Shown piece by piece: positions 8,507-15,141 of a stretch of DNA of 15,141 nucleotides. How positions within the stretch are numbered: position 1 is the stretch's first letter; each line of letters begins with the position of its first letter. The notes beneath the pieces were generated by a model. The model saw only the letters and a list, made by a program, of their open reading frames with translations, was not told the origin of the DNA and did not search any database. The DNA comes from Mycoemilia scoparia (lineage: Eukaryota; Kickxellomycota; Kickxellomycetes; Kickxellales; Kickxellaceae): assembly GCA_027575805.1 (NCBI GenBank), contig JANBPU010000352.1, positions 1 through 15,141 on the forward strand, in the 5' to 3' direction. The position numbers and the translations under genes are program-made.

Positions 8507-8800
8507 TCAGCAGTGTGGTTGAGTGTGTGGATAATATTGTGACTTTCCAGTGACCACGTGATTGGCAAAATCACGGCACTGGTAAGGGGGATTCAGGTTG
8601 TCGACCAGGAAGGAGCGGGCGGACACATCACCATCACCACCACCAGGGCCAGAGAGCTTTATTTTGTGGGTAGATGAATGAATGAATGAATGGGCGAGAA
8701 TGACCATGAGGAAAAGGGTTTGATGATGTGTTGGTGGTGGTGACCAATCAAGGGTCATAATATCCGAGTCTTGTGTGAGGCCTTCTTGGGTTCCAAACAT
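8507..8800 (-). CDS. Doubtful 97-residue ORF
   Basis: Uninterrupted frame from the ATG at 8800 to a TGA at 8507. The C-terminal half (from about residue 48, LSGPGGGDGDVSARSFL onward) is clearly richer in GC than its surroundings and uses codons typical of well-expressed fungal genes (TCC, TTC, GTC, GAC, AAC, TAC). A TATAAATA on the same strand (8871-8864) lies about 65 bp upstream, inside the neighbouring fold-back element. The middle (Leu/Ile/His/Ser, including an ATTC microsatellite) looks non-coding and could be an intron, but no good GT-AG pair is visible. No family recognised; the + strand of the same stretch is also partly open. Confidence 0.3.
   Translation of the reverse strand: MFGTQEGLTQDSDIMTLDWSPPPTHHQTLFLMVILAHSFIHSSTHKIKLSGPGGGDGDVSARSFLVDNLNPPYQCRDFANHVVTGKSQYYPHTQPHC
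8674..8692. repeat. (ATGA)n microsatellite
   Basis: About four and a half tandem ATGA units on the + strand, inside the doubtful ORF on the opposite strand. Confidence 0.8.
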
Positions 8801-8837
8801 TTTATCAAACCAGCTTCAGAAAGCATCTGCGAATACA

Positions 8838-8930
8838 AATGGATCATAATTTTTGAAGGTGAATATTTATAGGCGCAATCACAGCTGATTATCAAACATT
8901 CACCCTTCAAAAATTATTACCCAAATGGCA
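8838..8930. repeat. Fold-back (MITE-like) element, copy C/D, most intact
   Basis: Left arm CAAATGGATCATAATTTTTG with AAGGTGAAT following, right arm ATTCACCCTTCAAAAATTAT followed by TACCCAAATGG: about 29 bp imperfect terminal inverted repeats with about 35 bp between. The interior reversed reads AGCTGTGATTGCGCCTATAA, matching copy A at 789-900. It is in the opposite orientation to copy A. It contains a TATAAATA on the - strand that could serve the ORF at 8507-8800. Confidence 0.75.
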
Positions 8931-8977
8931 GTGCCAATTTTATTGAAAAAAAATATTCTTGCTAATAAATCGTGACT

Positions 8978-9040
8978 GTCCATTTGGCTGTGGTTGGTTG
9001 CTCACCAAAAGATACCCTTCAAAAATCATGATCCAAATTT
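8978..9040. repeat. Fold-back element, copy B (right half)
   Basis: TCCATTTGGCTGTGGTTG then ACCCTTCAAAAATCATGATC, the same interior and right arm as copy A and in the same orientation. The left arm is not recognisable, so this copy is degraded or truncated. It starts about 50 bp after the intact copy. Confidence 0.6.
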
Positions 9041-9995
9041 ATTATTTGCTATGAAGAATTTTAGATATGCAAATGTTGTATTGAAATGGGCCACGTGAGA
9101 GAAACACGGTGGTAGTAGAAAATCTGACAGTAATGGCCGACCAGGAAGAGACAAAAGTGGCTCGAATCGATTATGATCAGTAATGATTATAAGGGCGGTG
9201 GAGGTGGAGGAGGAAAAATAAGGCGGGAGATTTCCACGATAATGGATGGATGGTGGATCTGCAATGTTTTGGGCACATGTGGTGGGTGGTGTTGGCCTGT
9301 GCTTTGAATTGGGAAAAAGGAACGCGACGGGTAATAAAATAAAAAAGAAAGATGCTTGGAAATGGGAACAGCAATGATGGGTCATTATTAAAAGACCCGC
9401 TACTCTTGCTGCTGGTTTAGGTGGTGAGGCAATGCAACAATTCATTTATCCATTGGTTATTCAGTACAAAACAAAGAAGCACAGGTATGTGTGCAGATGT
9501 ATGGCAACGGCTGTGTATGTGTGAGGTTTGCATAAAAAAGGCAAGAAGACCTAAACAATGTATTGTGTGGCTCTGTAGAAGAAGGGACAAAGCTACAACC
9601 ACTGCATCAGCAGCAGCAGGTTTTCAATAATTTATGAAGGAGGAGACTCTTTTTTAGTATAGCGTGTGTGGGAGAGTTTTGTTGTTCGTTGTGAACAACA
9701 ATGGTGGATAAAAATATAATCTGGACAATATATCCTTGGTAGTAGCAGTGCCGATCGATCTTTGGAAAATATAGCGACACTCAGGATTCCTCTCTTGTTG
9801 TTTTGTGAAAAAATAACGGTCACAAAGTATAGTCAAGTACGAGGAGATTTTGTTGATAAGAATTGTTATCTCTGTCTATGCTATAGGCAGATTTAATATT
9901 CCTAATGACTAATAATAATTATACTTTTGAATTATTTATTACTACTAATTCTAATAGTGTGAATACATAGATTACTATTACTATTACTATTACTA

Positions 9996-10035
<40 letters not shown>

Positions 10036-10809
10036 GGCTTGATATGTATTTATGAGTCCTGGGAATTATATATTCTCAATATACCATATTAACAAATATC
10101 ATTTTTATACAAGTACTCTTATGGTGCGTGTGTGATAAAAATACAATACTACAACAACAGCAATAATAGCCAACCAATCGTTTATTGGTGTGGAATATGA
10201 TATTGCAGACTTATAAATTAGTTGCTCTCTTTTTGGAATAGCTGAGAAGTTTTAAGGAGATCAAAGAAAACTCGAAAAGCCATTGAATGAGTATATGTGA
10301 CTTCTTTGTAAATAATACATAGTCTTGATGAATTTAATTTTCTCAGTCTTTTTTCTTTGCGTTTGTTAATAGAATAAGTTTGGTGGGGCCAAACCGATTG
10401 ATTGTGATTGAACATTGTCTTTATCCCTATGCGGATTGATTGATTTGTGAGATTTCTTTGTTGATTCCTTTTTCTTTAGACTTGGGAATATTTTTGCTTT
10501 ATATTATTATCCACAGGAACTCATTTTTAGCAATGATGGGGAGAGGAAGGATGACAAGTATCTTGTTTTTTATGGTGTGATGGTGGGAGCAATGCTGGTG
10601 TTAATTTTCTTTTCTGATTTTTTTCGTCTCGCAATATATCTTCCAAGAGTAATATATATATATACATATATATATATCTCTATATATATGAAACTGTGTA
10701 GGTTAGTGCGGTTTCCGCGGTCTGTTTGATGTGACTCTATTTCTTTAATCTATACTGTCGTCATTTTTGCTCAAATTTAACTCTAAATATTGGTAAATAG
10801 ACATAGGGA
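9041..10809. other. Long intergenic region with microsatellites
   Basis: No supported gene. Short open frames exist on both strands around 9026-9630, including a 139-codon - strand frame from 9445 and a + strand frame (about 9378-9481) ending at a GTATGT donor-like site, but none shows a domain, and codon signals conflict between strands. Simple repeats: TTACTA-type tract at 9971-9995 running into (ATT)n at 10002-10035, and (TA)n interrupted by CTC near 10651-10690. The right end holds the promoter of the two-exon gene at 10810. Confidence 0.5.
9971..10035. repeat. TTACTA and ATT tandem repeat tract
   Basis: Four TTACTA units followed by a T run and about eleven ATT units. Pure AT-rich microsatellite, no coding function. 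Confidence 0.9.
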
Positions 10810-11807
10810 ATGGATCCTTATATTCCAAATATTCCCGAAACCCAACATCTTCAACAATGTCAGGACTGCTATAATAAATGTAAGTATACTAGAAATACAC
10901 GACAAGGATTCTAATATCTCATTTAAATCATCAAACTAAAGGGAAGGCTTAATTGATATTGTCTATAGATTACCAGCAGTGGGTAAACGGGGGCAACCAA
11001 AATGCTCCATTTCCATATTGTGGAAACAATAACTCCGTCGCCACTACTACTACTACTACTGCTGCTGATGCTCCTGGATGTGGGGGAAGCGAGTGCGGCC
11101 ACTACCATTCTACACAATTCGCCTTAACTCAACAACAGCCACAACAGCCTCAGACTACTGTTCCGACATCTAACCCATATCATCAGCATCATGAATCCAT
11201 ATCTATCTATTATCCCCCTCCACAACAACTGCAGCAGCAGCAGCATCAATCCGGATACATTCCTCAACCACCACAAGCTACAGCCATAACTGCTCCCGCT
11301 GCGGTAGTCACAGGTAGTAGTCAATTGAACTATCCACAGCAATATACCAGTAGCAACAACCATAGCAATAATGGTCATTATCATACCCACAACCTGGCAG
11401 TAGCCACATATCCAAATAGTGGAGGTGGCTATGCCCAAGGATATAATCCAATGCCTCCAGTAGCCACCACCACCGCCGCCCAAAACTACAACGCCACAAC
11501 AATGATGACATCTACCCAACAAACCGCTGCCACAAAGGATAAACCAACACAACAAAATAGCAACAGATGCTGTTGTGACTGTAATACCTGTTGTATGGGC
11601 ATTAATACTGGATGTGCAACATGTTGTGTAGAGACCAGAGAATGTATGGGCGATTCGTGTGTATGTATATGGACCGAAATTAAGGCCATTTTTAGTGCTT
11701 GTAATACGTGTATTGATAAGTGGTCATTAAACTGTGGTTGTTGTTGTTTGTTGTCGACGTTGGCGTGCCATACTTGTTGTAAAAAAGATGAAGACCACGG
11801 TCTATAA
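10810..11807 (+). CDS. Gln/Asn/Pro-rich protein with C-terminal cysteine block (two exons)
   Basis: Exon 1 is 10810-10879, starting at the ATG of MDPYIPNIPE. Exon 2 is 10969-11807. The 89 bp intron has donor T|GTAAGTAT and acceptor TCTATAG, and joining keeps the frame, giving 302 residues. Exon 2 alone has no ATG start, which supports the intron. Residues 1-30 contain a CxxC (C17, C20); about 31-222 are low complexity, rich in Gln, Asn, Thr, Pro, Ala and His. Residues 224-294 hold 21 cysteines, including CC pairs and two CCC runs (CCCDCNTCC, CGCCCL), with little charge; the tail is KKDEDHGL. Cysteine clusters of this kind suggest metal binding or multiple palmitoylation at a membrane; that is inference, since I recognise no family. 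TATATATA tracts lie about 125-150 bp upstream. Confidence 0.85.
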
Positions 11808-11847
11808 ATCCAAAAATTATTTGGTGCAGCGTGTAGTTTAGTTTTTT

Positions 11848-11853
11848 AATAAA
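11848..11853 (+). terminator. Polyadenylation signal of the cysteine-block gene
   Basis: AATAAA 41 bp after the stop codon, followed by T-rich sequence (TTTTGTTATAATTTATT). Confidence 0.6.
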
Positions 11854-11859
11854 TTGCTT

Positions 11860-12368
11860 TGTATTTTGTTATAATTTATTATTATAATCGTTGTTATTAT
11901 TGCTATCGGATATTTGTTTGAGTGTGGATGTTGTGTTAGAAAGATAGATAAGGTAGCAGCAAAAGTGAGTTGGAAAGTGGTTGCATATATGGGATAACGA
12001 AGCTTTTAAGCATTCAGAACCCGATATTTTTGCTGTATTGTTCCAAAGTTTTGATATTCTTTAAAATTTATATAATTCAAAATTCTCTATAGTCATACTT
12101 TCATATGAAAAAATTGTAAAGATATGTGACAAATATTATGCAGTTATTTAGATATACTATTCTAATAGATAGCAAGTATGGAGTAGTTGAATGATATGGA
12201 CAGGAGACTTGATCCTTACGAGTTTGGCCTTTCTTTTAAAAACCTTTATTCGTTTGAGCCAGGATATTTATGATATATGTTTGCTTCGCAATGATTACAG
12301 TTTAGTCAATCTAAGAGTAAGTGACTATTGTTAAAATGTATGGAGAATATTAGCAATGATGGAAAATC
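11860..12368. other. Intergenic region, nothing recognised
   Basis: AT-rich sequence between the cysteine-block gene and the inverted repeat copy. No gene, RNA or clear repeat is seen here. Confidence 0.6.
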
Positions 12369-12626
12369 GTTCAGGAAACAGAGGATACTTTTATACATTT
12401 TTGGGACTACGTATAATGGCAGAAGCAGATGAGTACTCTGACTGCATATGATATTCTGGTTTAGTATAGTCCCTAAGAATTCAACAAGAAATTGCCGGAT
12501 TGTATTCAACCGGTATTAAATAGGAATTCGATTTGTAATTGAAATATTGCTCACAGTTGATGTTGCTGTGTAAAAACATTACACATTTATTTTAATAGCT
12601 GGTGCAATTTTAAACTTGCGTTAATA
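12369..12626 (-). repeat. Dispersed repeat, copy 2 (inverted relative to 1-258)
   Basis: Reverse complement of 1-258, gapless. Within the shared open frame, six of the eight differences nearest the identical end fall at third codon positions, while those at the other end fall mostly at first and second positions. The end at 12626 abuts AATAAA signals of the small gene on the - strand at 12744-13052. Confidence 0.9.
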
Positions 12627-12641
12627 AATGATTTTTGACAA

Positions 12642-12647
12642 TTTATT
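12642..12647 (-). terminator. Polyadenylation signal of the small basic gene
   Basis: AATAAA on the - strand about 100 bp past the stop at 12744. Confidence 0.45.
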
Positions 12648-12743
12648 TATAAATGTAAATAAATTTAAATTATAAGACCATGGCCATATTATGTAACCAT
12701 GGTATATGAAATCAATGTTTTTAACAAAAAGGTTGTTGCCTTT

Positions 12744-13052
12744 TTAGGTTCGTTGCCCATGTTGGGCTGTGTGGGATTTGGGTGGCGGACGTTTGTAGCT
12801 CGTCCAGCTGATGGTGGGCTTATTCCCACTTCCACTACCGCTGCCAGTAGGACGCTTGGGTTCGTACACCCGAGGAGGGGCCATCCGCTTCTTGAGATGG
12901 CTCCAGAAGCTAGTGCTTCTGGGTTTCTTCTCGCCCCCTCCTACAGCACTACTATTGGCGGAAGGTTGAGATCGAGGTCGGGGTGGATGTGGTTGTTTCT
13001 TTGGCGGCTTTGACTGGGTAGTCAAAATCGGAATAAGGCTAGAGAGTTTCAT
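12744..13052 (-). CDS. Small basic Ser/Pro/Lys-rich protein, unknown
   Basis: 102 residues from the ATG at 13052 (MKLSSLIPIL). An in-frame ATG at 13094 would add 14 residues, but it lies too close to the TATA box to be in the mRNA, and the 13052 ATG has a better context (AAAATGAA). Residues 13-45 are Pro/Lys/Ser-rich, a central SFWSHLKKRMAPPRVYEPKRP segment (about 47-67) looks the most ordered, then a Gly-Ser repeat and TISWTSYKRPPPK. It is strongly basic, so nucleic-acid or membrane binding is possible, but no family is recognised. TATA box and poly(A) signal on the right strand support it over the overlapping 104-codon + strand frame. Confidence 0.6.
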   Translation of the reverse strand: MKLSSLIPILTTQSKPPKKQPHPPRPRSQPSANSSAVGGGEKKPRSTSFWSHLKKRMAPPRVYEPKRPTGSGSGSGNKPTISWTSYKRPPPKSHTAQHGQRT

Positions 13053-13103
13053 TTTGATGTATGAAAAAGATGTAAAGATAAAACATTCAGGCATTAGCAG
13101 GCC

Positions 13104-13111
13104 TTTTTATA
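13104..13111 (-). promoter_or_regulatory. TATA box of the small basic gene
   Basis: TATAAAAA on the - strand, 52 bp upstream of the ATG at 13052, predicting a leader of about 20-30 nt. Confidence 0.6.
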
Positions 13112-13783
13112 CATTTTCAGAATTTCTTACAGCAGCCGATATGGCTAATCTTTTGCTGCTCATAAATCTCCATTTTCACTGTTCTCTCTTATTGCAGGTG
13201 TGTGTGTGTGTGTTGAGATTCCTCAGCTGCTCTCAATTTGAATATCTTGATTTTAAAAATGCCTCTTTGTGGAATTCTCAGCTGATTCCTACTTGCAAAA
13301 TTGCTCCTACATTTGAGCAATTGTGCAGATGGTGACTCTGTTCCATCTGACCATTTCAACAAAGAAATCCCAAGTGACATTAAAAATAATCATAGTGAAT
13401 CGCACTCTTTGGGCATCCATAAATCCAAGTGATCAGTATTAGTTTGACTGTAGAGGGAAAAGATAGTGAAATAATTGAATTGCATCTAACTCATCATCTG
13501 TGCTTGGAGTAGAGTTTATACACCCAGGTGAAGCTGTTCAGATGATCTGTTAAAGAATGAGTGCTTTATTCAAGTGTGTATCATATGTATCCAACTGAAT
13601 CTGAATTGATAAGCTTCGGGTGATCATATCAGTGTTAAATCCTAGAAATGGTTGATAATTCTGCTGCAAAATACTATCAGATCCTACATTTATATTTTAA
13701 TTAGATCGATAATAGATCCCTTTTTGAAGATAGTTTAAAATGGTTAAAGAGTTGACTGATGGATAGAAAAGATAAAAAGGAAA
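13112..13783. other. Intergenic region between the small gene and the 5S-like gene
   Basis: No gene supported. Contains a (GT)n tract at about 13198-13213 and two short hairpins (ATTGCTC/GAGCAAT near 13299-13320 and CAGATGG/CCATCTG near 13326-13350). Confidence 0.5.
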
Positions 13784-13898
13784 TTGCAACACCAGGTGTT
13801 CCTGCTTGGTCCCCCACAGTAGTACTTTCCTGGCCATAACGTGTTTGGTTACGGTGATCAGAACGGGAACCGACATTTTCTCGCTTGTATGGTCGCAA
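13784..13898 (-). rRNA. 5S rRNA gene, diverged (possible pseudogene)
   Basis: The - strand reads TTGCGACCATAC at its start and CCTGGTGTTGCAA at its end, which pair as helix I. It contains the eukaryotic 5S landmarks CCCGTTCTGATCACC (loop C), AACCAAACAC (box A region), AAGTACTACTGTGGGGGACC (loop E and box C) and CAGGAA. Helix IV (CCAGG/CCTGG) pairs. A T5 tract at 13778-13774 fits a pol III stop. Oddities: helix II strands (AAGCGAG and ACACGTT) hardly pair, loop C seems one base too long, and 115 nt is slightly short. It is certainly 5S-derived; whether it is functional is open. Single dispersed 5S genes are common in fungi. Confidence 0.75.
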
Positions 13899-15084
13899 TT
13901 CAAAAATTTGAAAAAATATAGATCATTTAATAGTAGCTACACTATAAAATGGTAAGTATAGGAAGTCGTGTTTAAGGGAAACTCATTGTTCAAGCTATTT
14001 GCATTTGTCAATGTAGAACATGACTAAATGGATTATCAAAATATAATAATAGCTATAAAAAATAAACATATATGCCAATGGTAACCTCTGATGTTACCAC
14101 TTTAGCCAAATTCATAAATTATTATTCTCGTGATATGCCACTCAGCAACATTGCTTTGTTACTCGATGATATATTTGCTATTAATAGCCATAAAGATACT
14201 TTTGGCGGATTTTTAGGCTCCTGGTTTATCAGTCCCCAATGCTGCCTTGCTAAAAGATGAAAGCAAAATTAGCCATCACAACAATTATATTAGCTCTTGG
14301 AGATCAATGTCTAAAATGGATAGTAGTTCAATTTGACATCAAGGCACTTTGTAGCTAACGGCTGTTGTGATAGATGGATGTATATAACTCTTGAAGCCCA
14401 TATCTCTGGTATTCACCCCCAAGATTCACAACATCTTCAACAGGATCCATTTAGTACATGATCCTTTAGTATGTTCTTTAAGATGAACAAACCAATCACA
14501 GGGAACGATAATAAGCGCTCCAAGCATTGCTTCAAATTGCTGTAGATTCTTTGGGAATGCAATCCAAAGCAATTTTCAAGTTTCCGCAAGCTTGCTTTTG
14601 CTATATATAAGTCTTTAGCGAATTTTCTTTATGCTTTCTACAGGATATTTGCTTTTAGGTATTATAGTGAACGCTTTATGAAACACCATTTTAGGGTATT
14701 TTAGTTTTAGTATAAAGAGTTAAACCGTCCTATTTCCTTAATTCATACAAAACCACGTACGCGTGAGCATGCCCTAGCTTTTATAATCCTTTGGCTTGGC
14801 GTTTAGATTTTCGCCAATAATGCTGTCTCACATATGATGATGTTGATTTGCGCAGTGACAAAGAAAATGACTTTAAGTGAGAGTGTAAAGGATGCACAAG
14901 AAAAAAAATAGACGACAGCCCTTTAGCTGCTCTTCTTTATATCCTTTTAGTCAATTCTAATAAAGCTACATGAAAGGAGGGCATGTAATTAATTTTAAAA
15001 AGGCTTTTGGAAGTCATGTCGCAATGCTGTCTCATCATCCATACATGGATGGAGAGTAATAAATGAGCTTGGGCTTTAATTGAG
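13899..15084. other. Gene-poor right end
   Basis: No gene I can support. A 62-codon ORF with an ATG at 14072 and a TGA at 14258-14260 (+) encodes an unrecognised hydrophobic-rich peptide (words TLAKFINYYSRDMPLSN, ALLLDDIFAI); it may be a relic exon. The 12 bp AATGCTGTCTCA occurs twice (14819-14830 and 15023-15034). The rest is AT-rich and broken by stops in all frames. Confidence 0.45.
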
Positions 15085-15092
15085 TATAAATA
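15085..15092 (+). promoter_or_regulatory. TATA box of a possible gene beyond the right edge
   Basis: TATAAATA in GAGTATAAATAGC, the cleanest TATA element at this end. No ATG suited to a long frame follows before the window ends, so any gene starts after 15141. Confidence 0.35.
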
Positions 15093-15141
15093 GCAATGCA
15101 CGACTCCAGCCACATTTTAAAAGCCACAAGTTTTCCCTAAA

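Noticed and set aside
8354..8542. 62-codon + strand ORF with an ATG
   Set aside because: Too short to judge, no domain, no promoter, and no convincing splice to neighbouring open frames.
9150..9175. GATTCGAGCC on the - strand as a tRNA T-loop
   Set aside because: No A box, acceptor stem or anticodon arm could be built around it. I found no tRNA elsewhere in the window.
9026..9445. 139-codon - strand ORF
   Set aside because: Composition is that of translated pyrimidine-rich DNA (Pro, Leu, Ser, Phe), it ends inside a fold-back element copy, and no domain or TATA element supports it.
11124..11555. 143-codon - strand ORF within the cysteine-block gene
   Set aside because: It is a shadow rich in Leu, Trp and Cys arising from Gln and Pro codons on the true strand.
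1..12626. A single 12.6 kb transposon bounded by the inverted repeats
   Set aside because: The interior holds ordinary host genes (isomerase, kinase) and no transposase, reverse transcriptase or integrase. Two separate insertions are simpler.
12699..13013. 104-codon + strand ORF with an ATG, opposite the small basic gene
   Set aside because: No TATA element or suitable poly(A) signal on that strand, while the - strand has both. It remains the less likely alternative.
15037..15053. CATCCATACATGGATGG palindrome
   Set aside because: A short near-palindrome next to a repeat word, with nothing else to suggest a binding site.

Overview
The window looks like nuclear DNA of a filamentous fungus. 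An early-diverging lineage (Mucoromycota-like) is my best guess, but no marker gene settles it. The reasons are a Pin1/Ess1-type WW-parvulin isomerase, short GT-AG introns with fungal branch sites (GTAAGT or GTGAGC donors, CTAAC branch), TATA boxes close to start codons, AATAAA signals just after stops, homopolymer-rich (Gln, His, Asn, Ala, Ser) proteins, AT-rich microsatellite-filled intergenic DNA, and a lone dispersed 5S rRNA-like gene. There are no operons and nothing bacterial.

Layout, left to right. 1-258 is one copy of a dispersed repeat whose other copy lies inverted at 12369-12626 (about 94% identical, no gaps). 259-1400 is intergenic, with a possible transposon relic and one copy of a small fold-back element. 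1637-2395 (+) encodes an unrecognised polytopic membrane protein with clear TATA and AATAAA signals. 2820-3365 (+) is a complete Pin1/Ess1 peptidyl-prolyl isomerase. Facing it tail to tail, 3624-5867 (-) encodes a large atypical protein kinase (HND instead of HRD, DMS instead of DFG). It has a predicted 5' UTR intron and a leader region with no ATG on its sense strand for 966 bp.

6300-10800 is a roughly 4.5 kb stretch without a convincing gene. It holds many microsatellites, two more fold-back element copies (8838-9040) and one doubtful 97-codon ORF (8507-8800, -). 10810-11807 (+) is a two-exon gene for a Gln/Asn/Pro-rich protein with a 71-residue C-terminal block holding 21 cysteines. 12744-13052 (-) is a small basic protein gene with a strong TATA box. 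13784-13898 (-) is a diverged 5S rRNA gene, possibly a pseudogene. The last 1.2 kb has no clear gene, but a TATAAATA at 15085 suggests a gene starting beyond the right edge.

The genes do not form an evident pathway. The isomerase (acting on phospho-Ser/Thr-Pro) and the kinase are both phospho-signalling proteins, but their adjacency is not evidence of a shared role. The most unusual signals are the ATG-free kinase leader, the cysteine-block protein, the fold-back element family, and the gapless inverted repeat pair.
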